NCBI RefSeq assembly: GCF_004137245.1
Contig: NZ_SDWS01000005.1
Coordinates: forward strand, 186,001-250,000
Direction of reading: 5' to 3'
From: Nocardioides glacieisoli
GTDB lineage: Bacteria; Actinomycetota; Actinomycetes; Propionibacteriales; Nocardioidaceae
Length of the DNA stretch: 64,000 nt
The notes beneath the pieces were generated by a model. That model saw only the letters and a program-made list of their open reading frames with translations. It was not told the DNA's origin and did not search any database. Positions within the stretch are counted from its first letter, which is position 1, and the number at the start of each line of letters is the position of its first letter. This document shows positions 1 to 7,373 of the stretch, piece after piece. Position numbers and translations under genes: made by a program.

Positions 1-1
1 C

Positions 2-589
2 GGCCTGACCGGCGAGAAGCGCTCGGACCTCAACCAGCTGTCGGCCTCCATCAGTGACGGCTCGGTGACGCAGGTGGAGATCGTCAGCGCCCCACGCGAC
101 TCGTGGCGAGGTCGTACGACGGTCATGCTGCGGTGGCGCGGGAGCTGGCTGGACCGGTTCGCGGAGGTGCAGGTCGACGGCCGGCGCACGCCCGGGACGT
201 TCGACGGCGGCAACGGCATCGTCGGCGATCCGGTGAAGTACCTCCAGGCCGGTGCCTTCCCGCAGGAGCTGGACATCACGTACGTCGACCACCCCAGCCA
301 TCAGGAGTGGCGCGGGTGGCGGGCCCCGCACTGGGTGGGGTGGCTCGGCGTCGCTACCTGGTTCGGCACCGTGCTGCTCGCGGGGAACGGGCCTGAGCCT
401 TGGCGGGCGACGAAGTGGGCCTGGACGTGGCTGACGCTGTGGGGCGGTCCGCTCGGCTGCCTCGCCTGCTTCCTCCTCGGCGGCCCGCTCGGGTTGGGGC
501 GCCCGAGGGACCTCGGTCGGCGCCTCACCGGCGGCTGGGCCTTCCTGATCGGCGTGGTCTTCCTCGGCGGGAGCAGTTCCGGCACCTGA
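2..589 (+). CDS. Membrane protein of unknown function, N-terminus missing
   Basis: The reading frame is already open at the window edge, so this is the C-terminal 195 residues of a longer protein. An internal GTG at 65 has no clear ribosome binding site, and coding-like sequence continues upstream of it. The visible part is a soluble stretch of about 120 residues, then three hydrophobic segments (around HWVGWLGVATWFGTVLLAG, WTWLTLWGGPLGCLACF and GGWAFLIGVVFLGG), ending in a Gly/Ser-rich tail. I do not recognise the family. It is followed by a long inverted repeat that could end its transcript before tmk. Confidence 0.6.
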   Translation, partial: GLTGEKRSDLNQLSASISDGSVTQVEIVSAPRDSWRGRTTVMLRWRGSWLDRFAEVQVDGRRTPGTFDGGNGIVGDPVKYLQAGAFPQELDITYVDHPSHQEWRGWRAPHWVGWLGVATWFGTVLLAGNGPEPWRATKWAWTWLTLWGGPLGCLACFLLGGPLGLGRPRDLGRRLTGGWAFLIGVVFLGGSSSGT

Positions 590-671
590 GCCGGCGGACG
601 GACCGAACGGACGCGCGGCCCGCGCCCGCACGCGTACGCCGCCTGGCCGGGGGCACGTTCCGTCCGCCGGC
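590..671. repeat. Inverted repeat with 13-bp arms, possible terminator
   Basis: GCCGGCGGACGGA at 590-602 is exactly complementary to TCCGTCCGCCGGC at 659-671, with a 56-nt loop. It starts at the last base of the membrane-protein stop codon region, so it could act as a terminator or as an mRNA 3' end. There is no T tract. The word GGACCGAAC also occurs twice (600-608 and near 680). The rest of the 589-799 gap shows no gene. Confidence 0.45.
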
Positions 672-785
672 AGACGCGCGGACCGAACCCACGGGCGCGG
701 CCGACGCCCACGCGTGGAGCGGCGGCGCCGGACGACTTCTGTCCGCGCGCCTACGAGGCCCGCGTCCGGTGTGGGCGCCCGCCCG

Positions 786-791
786 TAGGGT
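786..791 (+). promoter_or_regulatory. -10 element of a leaderless promoter for tmk
   Basis: TAGGGT is followed by 7 nt and then the GTG start at 799. This matches the actinobacterial leaderless pattern TANNNT-N6/7-start codon. No Shine-Dalgarno sequence precedes the GTG. Confidence 0.55.
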
Positions 792-798
792 GTCCGTC

Positions 799-1437
799 GT
801 GAGCGCCGGAGTCTTCTCAGAGCACGGACTCTTCGTCTGCTTCGAGGGGGGCGACGGGGCCGGCAAGTCCACCCAGTCGCGGTTGCTGCGCGACTGGCTG
901 GTCGAACGGGGCAGGACCGTGCTGCTGACCTTCGAGCCGGGCGACACCGAGGTCGGCAAGGAGATGCGCCGCATCGTGCTCGACCCGGCGACCGGCCACC
1001 TGTCCGACCGCACGGAGGCGCTGCTCTACATCGCCGACAAGGCCGAGCACGTCGACCACGTCGTGCTCCCGGCCCTCGCCCGCGGCGAGGTCGTGATCAC
1101 CGACCGCTACGTCGACTCGACGCTGGCCTACCAGGGTGCCGGCCGGACGCTCGACGTCGGCGAGGTGGAGGCCGTCGCCCGCTGGGCCACGGCCGACCTG
1201 CGCCCGCACCTCACCGTCGTGCTCGACCTGGCGCCGGAGGCCGGGCTCGGCCGCTTCGACGGGCGCGACCGCATCGAGGGACAGTCGCTGGAGTTCCACC
1301 AGCGGGTGCGCCAGGGCTTCCTCGACCTCGCGGCCGCCGACCCCGACCACTACGCCGTCCTCGACGCCCGCGCGCCGATCGACGAGCTCGCCACCGCCAT
1401 CCGTGCCCGCGTCGCGCCGCTGCTGGAGGGCCGGTGA
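799..1437 (+). CDS. tmk: Thymidylate kinase
   Basis: dTMP kinase phosphorylates dTMP to dTDP with ATP in the cytoplasm for DNA synthesis. The 212-residue product has the P-loop EGGDGAGKSTQ (about residues 16-26), the EPG motif (TFEPGDTEVG), and the DRY-containing TDRYVDSTLAYQG segment. Length is normal for the family. The usual REPGGT reads FEPGDT, a variation I regard as tolerated. The GTG at 799 is chosen because it gives the normal N-terminus and sits 7 nt after a TANNNT hexamer; the frame is open further upstream but non-homologous. Its stop overlaps the GTG of holB (GTGA), so the two are translationally coupled. Confidence 0.93.
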   Translation: MSAGVFSEHGLFVCFEGGDGAGKSTQSRLLRDWLVERGRTVLLTFEPGDTEVGKEMRRIVLDPATGHLSDRTEALLYIADKAEHVDHVVLPALARGEVVITDRYVDSTLAYQGAGRTLDVGEVEAVARWATADLRPHLTVVLDLAPEAGLGRFDGRDRIEGQSLEFHQRVRQGFLDLAAADPDHYAVLDARAPIDELATAIRARVAPLLEGR

Positions 1438-2609
1438 CCACCGCGACCGCCACGGTCTGGGACGACCTCGTCGGCCAGCGACCGACGATCGAGGTCCTCA
1501 AGCACGCCGCGTCCGGGGTCGGGATGACCCACGCCTGGCTGATCACCGGGCCGCCCGGATCGGGTCGCTCCAACGTCGCCCGCGCGTTCGCGACGGCGCT
1601 GCAGTGCGAACGACGTACGGGCTGTGGTGTGTGTGAGGCGTGCCGGCTCGGCATGAGCGGCTCCCACCCCGACATCACCTGGGTGAAGTCGGAGACGTCG
1701 GTGCTCTACGTCGACGACATGCGCGACCTCGTGATGTCGGCGGCGAAGTTCCCCGCGATCGGGCGGTGGCAGATCGTCGTCATCGAGGACGCCGACCGCC
1801 TCGGCACCCCGGAGAACCCGCGCACCGGCAACGCGCTGCTCAAGGCGATCGAGGAGCCGACGCCCAAGACGCTCTGGCTGCTGTGCGCGCCCACCGTGCA
1901 GGACGTGCTGCCGACCATCCGCTCGCGCTGCCGCACGCTGACCCTGGCGACGCCCGGCACCGAGGACGTCGCACGGTTCCTCGCCCGCAACGACGGGGTC
2001 TCCGAGACCGTCGCCGGGTTCGCCGCCCGCGCCAGCCAGGGCCACATCGGTCGCGCCCGGGCGCTCGCGCTCGACGAGGAGACCCGCTCGCGCCGGCGCG
2101 AGGTGGTCAGCATCCCGGCCAGGCTGACGTCGCTCGGCGCGTGCATGACCGCCGCGACCAACCTCGCCGAGCTCGCCAAGGAGGAGACCGAGGCGATCAC
2201 CTCGGACGCCGAGAAGCGCGAGCTCGGGGAGCTGCAGGCGATCTTCGGCAGCGAGCGCAAGGACACCGCCAGCCGGTCCTACCGGGCGGCCCTCGGCGCG
2301 CTGGAGAAGCTGCAGAAGCAGAAGGCCAAGCGGCGGGTGCTCGACGTGATCGACCGCGCGCTGATGGACCTCGTCTCGGTCTACCGCGACGCGATCGCCC
2401 TTGCCGTCGGCGCGCCCGGCATGCTCGTCAACGAGGAGCTGCGCGGCGACGTCCAGACCGTCGCGCGGGCCGTCACGCCCGACGAGGTGCTGCGGATGAT
2501 CGACGCGGTGTTCACCGCCCGCGAGCAGATGCTGGAGTTCAACGTGCCGCCGCAGCTGGCGCTCGAGTCCATGATGGTCGCGCTGCGACTGCCCGGAGGT
2601 CGTCAATGA
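1434..2609 (+). CDS. holB: DNA polymerase III subunit delta'
   Basis: The delta' subunit of the clamp loader helps place the beta clamp on primed DNA. The 391-residue protein opens with WDDLVGQ, has a degenerate P-loop GPPGSGRS in which Lys is replaced by Arg (about residue 45), as expected for a non-hydrolysing delta' subunit, a zinc-binding set Cys58/64/67/70, and the TIRSRCRTL (SRC) motif. GTG 1434 overlaps the tmk stop by 4 nt, and its own stop overlaps the ATG of the next gene. A tmk-holB pairing is common in actinobacteria. Confidence 0.93.
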   Translation: MTTATATVWDDLVGQRPTIEVLKHAASGVGMTHAWLITGPPGSGRSNVARAFATALQCERRTGCGVCEACRLGMSGSHPDITWVKSETSVLYVDDMRDLVMSAAKFPAIGRWQIVVIEDADRLGTPENPRTGNALLKAIEEPTPKTLWLLCAPTVQDVLPTIRSRCRTLTLATPGTEDVARFLARNDGVSETVAGFAARASQGHIGRARALALDEETRSRRREVVSIPARLTSLGACMTAATNLAELAKEETEAITSDAEKRELGELQAIFGSERKDTASRSYRAALGALEKLQKQKAKRRVLDVIDRALMDLVSVYRDAIALAVGAPGMLVNEELRGDVQTVARAVTPDEVLRMIDAVFTAREQMLEFNVPPQLALESMMVALRLPGGRQ

Positions 2610-4162
2610 AGAAGGTCCTGGCGATCGTCGCCGTGCTCGCCCTCGCGCTGACGACCTTCGTCGCGGTCGGGCTGGCGGTCGGCGGCTCGCTCTCCGACGA
2701 GCCCGCCGCGCGACCCACACCGTCGCCCACGACGCCGCCGCCGGCGGACGTGACCGAGGCGCCCGAGTCGGGCCTCTCCGACTTCTACTCCCAGCGCATC
2801 GACTGGGAGCCGTGCGCGACCAACGCCGACCAGGACTGCGGCACCCTCACCGTCCCGGTCGACTATGCCGACCCCGGTGGCGACACGATCGACCTCGCGC
2901 TGCTGCGGGTCCCGGCCAGCGGGTCGCGCGTCGGCTCGATGGTGGTGAACCCGGGAGGCCCCGGCGCTCCCGGGACGTCGTACGCTGCTGCTGCTGGTCG
3001 AGTCTTCCGCCAGCCGCTCCTCGACGGATTCGACATCGTCGGCTTCGACCCGCGCGGCACGGGCCGCTCGGCCCCGGTCGACTGCATGAGCGACAGCGAG
3101 CTCGACGCCTACCTCGCCGGTGACCCCACGCCGGACACCGCAGCGGAGGAGGAGTCCTTCGAGATATCGGTCCTCTCGCTCGGGGCGAAGTGCGTCGCCG
3201 GCTCGGGTCCGGTGATCGGCCACGTCACGACGATCGAGGCGGCGCGCGACATGGACGTCCTCCGCTCGGCGCTCGGCGAGGAGCAGCTGACCTACCTGGG
3301 TGCGTCGTACGGCACCAAGCTCGGCGCGACCTACGCCGAGCTGTTCCCCGAGAAGGTCGGACGACTGGTGCTCGACGGGGCCGTCGACGTCTCGCTCGAC
3401 GCGCAGTCGACGGCGCTCCAGCAGGCCGAGGGCTTCGAGACCGCGTTGCGCGCCTACGTCCAGAACTGCCTCGATTCCACCGACAACTGCTTCCTCGGGG
3501 ACACGGTCGACGAGGGCCTCGGCACCATCAGCGACCTCCTCGACTCGATCGAGGAGCAGCCGCTGCCGGCGGGCGACCGTGAGCTCGAGGTCGGCAACGC
3601 GTTCTACGGCGTCATCACGCCGCTCTACAACCGCGACTACTGGTTCCTGCTGAGCACCGCGCTCACCTCGGCGCTCGACGGCCAGGGCTCGGCGCTGATG
3701 GACCTGGCGGACGCGTACGCCTCCCGCAACCCCGACGGGTCCTACGCCGACAACTCGATCGAGGCCAACTACTCGATCAACTGCCTCGACGACCCGACGT
3801 CTGTCGCCTTCGACGAAGTGCCGTCGCTCTACCCGGAGTTCGAGGAAGCTTCGCCGACCTTCGGCCGGATCTTTGCCTGGGCGATGACGGGGTGCCAAGG
3901 CATCGACGTGACGTCGAGCGAGGAGCCGCTGACCATCACGGCCGCGGGCGCCGCACCGATCCTCGTCCTCGGCACCAGCCGTGATCCGGCGACCCCGCTG
4001 ATCTGGGCCCAGGCGCTGGCCGGCCAGCTCGACTCCGGCGTGCTCGTCGAGCGGGACGGCGACGGCCACACGGCCTACAACGCCGGCAACGAGTGCATCG
4101 ACTCCCTCGTCGAGGACTACCTCCTGGAGGGGGCAGTCCCCGACGACGGGACGACCTGCTGA
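2606..4162 (+). CDS. Exported alpha/beta-hydrolase, tripeptidyl aminopeptidase-like
   Basis: The 518-residue protein belongs to the proline iminopeptidase/tripeptidyl aminopeptidase family (SlpD/E-like secreted hydrolases). An N-terminal hydrophobic segment (residues about 3-28) followed by a Pro/Thr-rich linker indicates export and probable membrane anchoring; no lipobox cysteine is present. The triad can be read as Ser234 in GASYGT, Asp460 in GTSRDPATPL and His488 in DGDGHTAYN. The oxyanion-type motif NPGGPGAPG is near residue 115. The ATG overlaps the holB stop (ATGA), so it is the third gene of the tmk operon although its role (peptide hydrolysis outside the cell) is unrelated. Exact substrate is unknown. 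Confidence 0.85.
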   Translation: MKKVLAIVAVLALALTTFVAVGLAVGGSLSDEPAARPTPSPTTPPPADVTEAPESGLSDFYSQRIDWEPCATNADQDCGTLTVPVDYADPGGDTIDLALLRVPASGSRVGSMVVNPGGPGAPGTSYAAAAGRVFRQPLLDGFDIVGFDPRGTGRSAPVDCMSDSELDAYLAGDPTPDTAAEEESFEISVLSLGAKCVAGSGPVIGHVTTIEAARDMDVLRSALGEEQLTYLGASYGTKLGATYAELFPEKVGRLVLDGAVDVSLDAQSTALQQAEGFETALRAYVQNCLDSTDNCFLGDTVDEGLGTISDLLDSIEEQPLPAGDRELEVGNAFYGVITPLYNRDYWFLLSTALTSALDGQGSALMDLADAYASRNPDGSYADNSIEANYSINCLDDPTSVAFDEVPSLYPEFEEASPTFGRIFAWAMTGCQGIDVTSSEEPLTITAAGAAPILVLGTSRDPATPLIWAQALAGQLDSGVLVERDGDGHTAYNAGNECIDSLVEDYLLEGAVPDDGTTC

Positions 4163-4170
4163 ACTCACCC

Positions 4171-4248
4171 CGCTGGTCGAGGAAGGACGAAGTCCTGTCA
4201 CGAGACCCGGGTCTCGTGACGGTCGCTGCGCGACCTCCTCGACCAGCG
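4171..4248. repeat. Cloverleaf-like palindromic intergenic element
   Basis: Outer arms CGCTGGTCGAGG (4171-4182) and CCTCGACCAGCG (4237-4248) are perfect complements. Inside are three further hairpins: AGGAC-GAA-GTCCT (4184-4196), a perfect 22-nt palindrome centred on CCCGGG (4198-4219), and GGTCG-CTGCG-CGACC (4221-4235). Folded, this gives a four-way junction like a cloverleaf. It lies between the convergent hydrolase and OsmC genes and may also work as a bidirectional terminator. Sequences of the type GGTCGAGG...GCTGCGCGACC recur between genes in related genomes as far as I remember; no second copy is visible here. Confidence 0.7.
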
Positions 4249-4256
4249 AGAGGGCG

Positions 4257-4700
4257 TCAGCCCTCGAGCGCGGCGTCGAGCGTGATCTCGACGCCCGTGA
4301 GCGCCTTGCTGATCGGGCAGCCGGCCTTGGCCTTCTCAGCCGCGTCCTTGAAGGCGGCGTCGTCGAGGCCCTCGATCTCACCGCGCGCGGTGAGCGTGAT
4401 GCCGGTCAGCCTGAACCCGCCGGCCTCCTTGTCCGGGCCGAGGGTCACGTCGGCGGTCACGTCGAGCGAGTGGATCGTGCCGCCGGCCTCCGCGAGGAGG
4501 TTGGACAACGACATGGCGTAGCACGCCGAGTGGGCGCCCGCGACGAGCTCCTCGGGGCTGGTCGTGCCGTCGGCCTCGTCGGCCGCTCGCTTGGGGAAGT
4601 TCACGTCGAAGGTGCCGGCGCCGGAGCTGGAGAGCTCCACCTGGCCGGATCCGCTCATCAGGTCGCCGTTCCAGGCGGTGCGGGCGGAGCGAGTGGGCAT
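4257..4700 (-). CDS. OsmC family peroxiredoxin
   Basis: A cytoplasmic thiol peroxidase of the OsmC/Ohr family that reduces organic hydroperoxides. The 147-residue protein has the two family cysteines at Cys60 (HSACYAMSLS) and Cys128 (AGCPISKAL), plus the catalytic Arg/Glu-type PEELVAGAHSAC context. Length is typical of OsmC. The ATG is preceded by AGGAG at a spacing of 7. A -10-like TAGGTT lies about 40 nt upstream. It converges on the hydrolase gene across the cloverleaf repeat. Confidence 0.88.
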   Translation of the reverse strand: MPTRSARTAWNGDLMSGSGQVELSSSGAGTFDVNFPKRAADEADGTTSPEELVAGAHSACYAMSLSNLLAEAGGTIHSLDVTADVTLGPDKEAGGFRLTGITLTARGEIEGLDDAAFKDAAEKAKAGCPISKALTGVEITLDAALEG

Positions 4701-4739
4701 CGGAGACTCCTGCGAAGTGTCGGAAGTGGGTCGGTCCCG

Positions 4740-4745
4740 AACCTA
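4740..4745 (-). promoter_or_regulatory. Candidate -10 element for the OsmC gene
   Basis: On the minus strand the hexamer reads TAGGTT, leaving a leader of about 35 nt that contains the AGGAG ribosome binding site. No convincing -35 is seen. Confidence 0.35.
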
Positions 4746-4791
4746 GCGCGTGACCCCACCCCCGGATTTCTGTCCCGCCCGGAGCAATCCG

Positions 4792-4797
4792 TATACT
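4792..4797 (+). promoter_or_regulatory. -10 element of the tRNA-Thr promoter
   Basis: TATACT matches the sigma-70 consensus in five of six positions and lies 34 nt before the tRNA. A weak -35 (TTCTGT, 4768-4773) sits 18 nt upstream. Confidence 0.55.
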
Positions 4798-4831
4798 CGC
4801 CCGCGGCCCATCGAGCACCGCTCGAGGCCAC

Positions 4832-4904
4832 GCCGCCTTAGCTCAGTCGGTAGAGCGAGTCACTCGTAATGACTAGGTCGTCAGTTCGATTCTGACAGGC
4901 GGCT
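4832..4904 (+). tRNA. tRNA-Thr (anticodon CGT)
   Basis: A 73-nt cloverleaf. The acceptor arms are GCCGCCT (4832-4838) and AGGCGGC (4897-4903) with discriminator T. The D arm is AGCTCAGTCGGTAGAGC, the anticodon arm AGTCA-CTCGTAA-TGACT with anticodon CGT, and the T arm GTCAG-TTCGATT-CTGAC. CGT reads codon ACG, giving threonine. CCA is not encoded. A strong hairpin follows directly. Confidence 0.97.
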
Positions 4905-4906
4905 CT

Positions 4907-4940
4907 GACTCCCCCGGGGACCCGAGACCCCGGGGGAGTC
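4907..4940 (+). terminator. Terminator hairpin after tRNA-Thr
   Basis: GACTCCCCCGGGG (4907-4919) pairs perfectly with CCCCGGGGGAGTC (4928-4940) around an 8-nt loop. The trailing sequence TTCTGC is only slightly T-rich, usual for G+C-rich genomes. Confidence 0.8.
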
Positions 4941-5060
4941 TTCTGCGTCCGCAGGTGGTTCACGTGAACAGTTGGCAACATGCGTGCAGGGACCGACGCC
5001 GGCTCGTACGGTGGGTGACAGCCCCTACGTCCAGCACCCGATCCGGAGCAGAGTCCGCGG

Positions 5061-5375
5061 ATGCACCACATCACCTCCTCCGCCTTGGCGGGAGCGACCT
5101 CGATCGAGGTCGACGGGACCCTCGACGTGGTCGCCGCCTACGACCTGCGACTGCGCCTCGACGTGGCGCTCCGGCAGAAGTCCCACTTCGTCGGGATCGA
5201 CCTCACGCGCGTCACGTCGGTCGATCCCGACGGCGCCCGGGGTCTCAGGCGGTGCTGCGAGGCCGCCGTGGCGGCGGGCGTCGTCCTCACCCTGACCGGG
5301 TGCAGCGGACCCTTCCGAACCGACCTCGCCAGGTTGGAGTCCCGGAGATCGCCCGTCGGCTCCCGACGAGGCTAG
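5061..5375 (+). CDS. STAS-domain protein lacking the phosphorylatable serine
   Basis: A 104-residue protein with the fold pattern of anti-sigma-factor antagonists: an N-terminal beta strand pair (TSIEVDGTLDVVAAYDLR), then IDLTRVTSVDPDGARGL, the place where SpoIIAA-like proteins carry DSSG. Here the serines are replaced (DPDG), so regulation by an RsbW-type kinase is unlikely, and the Asp could mimic a phosphorylated state. The N-terminal portion of the family is retained but the C-terminus is short and Arg-rich. The gene stands alone after the tRNA. It ends overlapping the convergent gtrA-like gene by 4 nt. Confidence 0.65.
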   Translation: MHHITSSALAGATSIEVDGTLDVVAAYDLRLRLDVALRQKSHFVGIDLTRVTSVDPDGARGLRRCCEAAVAAGVVLTLTGCSGPFRTDLARLESRRSPVGSRRG

Positions 5376-5845
5376 GTCGTCAGCCCGATCCCGGCAGTTG
5401 CCTCCGATGCTCCGTCGGACCCGCGATCCCGGGGGCGTCTCATGGCCACCCGGAACACCGCGAAGCGTACGAGACCGGTGCCGAGGTTGGCCGCGACCAG
5501 CACGGCGACCTCCTGGGTCCGCGAGGGGGCGTCCACCGTCGCCTCCAGCAGCCAGAGTGAGCCGGCGGTGACAGCCAGGCTGAAGCCGAGGAGCGCGAGG
5601 CCCAGCGCCTGGTGGGTCACCGTGCGTTCCGGCCCGCGGACGCCGAAGGTGATCCGGCGGTGCCCCCACGTCCCGGCGATGGTCGAGACGACGAGGGCGA
5701 TGGCGTTCGCCGGCTGGGCGCTGAGCTCGGTGCGGAGGACGACGTACAGCAGGCCGTAGAACACGTTGAATGCGCCCCCCACGCAGGCGAAGACGACCAG
5801 CTGCCTGAAGATGGCGCGCCAGCGAGCGGCACGGCTGGTGGTCAC
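5372..5845 (-). CDS. GtrA family membrane protein
   Basis: A 157-residue protein with about four transmembrane helices (QLVVFACVGGAFNVFYGLLY; AIALVVSTIAGTWGHRRITF; ALGLALLGFSLAVTAGSLWL; EVAVLVAANLGTGLVRFAVF). The pattern FxxVGxxxxxxN..., and W.HRRITF after the second helix are typical of GtrA proteins, which are thought to move polyprenyl-phosphate-linked sugars across the membrane or to serve as partners of glycosyltransferases. No glycosyltransferase is adjacent. The GTG start is supported by a TACGCT hexamer 6 nt upstream (leaderless). Confidence 0.82.
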   Translation of the reverse strand: MTTSRAARWRAIFRQLVVFACVGGAFNVFYGLLYVVLRTELSAQPANAIALVVSTIAGTWGHRRITFGVRGPERTVTHQALGLALLGFSLAVTAGSLWLLEATVDAPSRTQEVAVLVAANLGTGLVRFAVFRVAMRRPRDRGSDGASEATAGIGLTT

Positions 5846-5851
5846 AGGTGA

Positions 5852-5857
5852 AGCGTA
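5852..5857 (-). promoter_or_regulatory. -10 element of a leaderless promoter for the GtrA gene
   Basis: On the minus strand TACGCT is followed by TCACCT and then the GTG start. No ribosome binding site is otherwise present. Confidence 0.55.
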
Positions 5858-5876
5858 CGGGCCAGCGCAGCCCGTT

Positions 5877-5909
5877 GCGCCAGAAGCAACAGGTCGCGTC
5901 AGAAGCAAC
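5877..5909. promoter_or_regulatory. Direct repeat, candidate regulator site upstream of sdaA
   Basis: GCGCCAGAAGCAAC (5877-5890) and GCGTCAGAAGCAAC (5896-5909) match in 13 of 14 positions with a centre-to-centre distance of 19 bp, close to two helical turns. They lie just upstream of a -35-like TTGTCC (5917-5922), whose partner would be CATCAT (5941-5946) at 18 bp. The arrangement looks like an activator site for sdaA, or a shared operator with the divergent GtrA gene. The binding protein is unknown. Confidence 0.45.
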
Positions 5910-5989
5910 GCGGCCCTTGTCCTGCACGCCCTCGCGGCTCCATCATCAGGGGTGTCGCCCGCAACGACGCGGGCGGCGGAGGGATCGCG

Positions 5990-7369
5990 ATGACCATCAG
6001 CGTGTTCGACCTGTTCAAGGTCGGGATCGGTCCGTCCAGCTCGCACACGGTCGGGCCGATGAAGGCGGCGTACCTCTTCGTCGACGGACTGCGCGACGAC
6101 GGCCAGCTCGACGAGGTCACGAAGGTCCACGTCGAGCTGTTCGGCTCGCTCGGCGCCACCGGACACGGGCACGGCAGCGTGAAGGCGGTCGTCCTCGGTC
6201 TCTCCGGGGAGCAGCCCCACCTCGTCGACCCCGTCGCCGCCGACCCGATGGTGCAGGACGTCCGTGACCGGAAGCGCCTGGAGCTGGCCGGCACCCACGG
6301 CATCGACTTCGACCCCGACGACGACGTCGTCATGCACCGGCGCAAGCGCCTCGAGTTCCACACCAACGGCATGGTCTTCCAGGCCTTCGACACGGCAGGG
6401 GCCGAGCTGCGCCGTCGCGAGTACTACTCCGTCGGGGGCGGCTTCGTCCTCGGTGAGGACGACCTCGGCAACCCGGCGCTCGTGCCCGACGAGACGCCCG
6501 TCCCGTACCCCTTCCACAGCGGGGACGAGCTGCTCGCCATCACCCGGTCGACGGGACTTCGGATCAGCGACGTGATGCTCGCCAACGAGCTGGTCCGCCG
6601 CTCCGAGGACGAGGTGCGGAGCGAGCTGCTGGCGATCTGGCAGGTGATGCGGGAGTGCGTCGACCGCGGCAGTGCGACGCCCGGCGTGCTGCCGGGCGGC
6701 CTGAAGGTGCGCCGTCGCGCGGCCGAGCTGAAGGCCAAGCTCGACGTCGAATGGGTCTCCGGGATCGCCGACCCGCTCATGGCGATGGAGTGGGTCACCC
6801 TCTACGCATTGGCGGTCAACGAGGAGAACGCGGCCGGCGGACGGATCGTGACGGCGCCGACCAACGGCGCCGCCGGGATCGTGCCCGCCGTGCTCCTCTA
6901 CTACCACCACTTCGTGCCCGGGGCCGACGACGACGGCGTCGTGCGCTTCCTGCTGACGGCCGCCGCGATCGGCCTGCTGTTCAAGGAGAACGCGTCGATC
7001 TCCGGGGCCGAGGTCGGCTGCCAGGGCGAGGTCGGCTCGGCCTGCTCGATGGCCGCCGGGGGACTGGCGGAGCTCCTCGGCGGCACCCCGGAGCAGGTGG
7101 AGAACGCCGCCGAGATCGGCATCGAGCACAACCTCGGACTCACCTGCGACCCGGTCGGCGGGCTCGTCCAGATCCCCTGCATCGAGCGCAACGCGGTCGC
7201 CTCGATCAAGGCGATCACCGCCGCCCGGATGGCCATCCGCGGCGACGGCTCGCACCACGTGTCGCTGGACAAGGCGATCAAGACGATGCGCGAGACCGGC
7301 CGCGACATGAAGGACAAGTACAAGGAGACCGCCCGCGGCGGTCTCGCCCTCAACGTCGTGGAATGCTGA
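5990..7369 (+). CDS. sdaA: L-serine dehydratase, iron-sulfur type, single chain
   Basis: Deaminates L-serine to pyruvate and ammonia using a [4Fe-4S] cluster in the cytoplasm. The 459-residue chain has the N-terminal beta domain ([13 protein letters not shown]) fused to the catalytic alpha domain ([19 protein letters not shown]). Cluster cysteines are Cys344, Cys386 and Cys397. The protein ends exactly on a cysteine (NVVEC, Cys459), the tail residue known in this family to reach into the active site as the fourth ligand. GGAGGGA precedes the ATG at good spacing. The quinone reductase gene follows after 4 nt. Confidence 0.95.
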   Translation: MTISVFDLFKVGIGPSSSHTVGPMKAAYLFVDGLRDDGQLDEVTKVHVELFGSLGATGHGHGSVKAVVLGLSGEQPHLVDPVAADPMVQDVRDRKRLELAGTHGIDFDPDDDVVMHRRKRLEFHTNGMVFQAFDTAGAELRRREYYSVGGGFVLGEDDLGNPALVPDETPVPYPFHSGDELLAITRSTGLRISDVMLANELVRRSEDEVRSELLAIWQVMRECVDRGSATPGVLPGGLKVRRRAAELKAKLDVEWVSGIADPLMAMEWVTLYALAVNEENAAGGRIVTAPTNGAAGIVPAVLLYYHHFVPGADDDGVVRFLLTAAAIGLLFKENASISGAEVGCQGEVGSACSMAAGGLAELLGGTPEQVENAAEIGIEHNLGLTCDPVGGLVQIPCIERNAVASIKAITAARMAIRGDGSHHVSLDKAIKTMRETGRDMKDKYKETARGGLALNVVEC

Positions 7370-7373
7370 CCCG

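Noticed and set aside
4171..4248. A tRNA-like gene, because of the cloverleaf shape
   Set aside because: It has a 12-bp outer stem, lacks conserved D- and T-loop bases, and its central arm is a fully self-complementary palindrome.
5846..5989. Glycine riboswitch before sdaA
   Set aside because: The two repeated units are short DNA direct repeats without the conserved glycine aptamer cores, and they lie upstream of the probable promoter.
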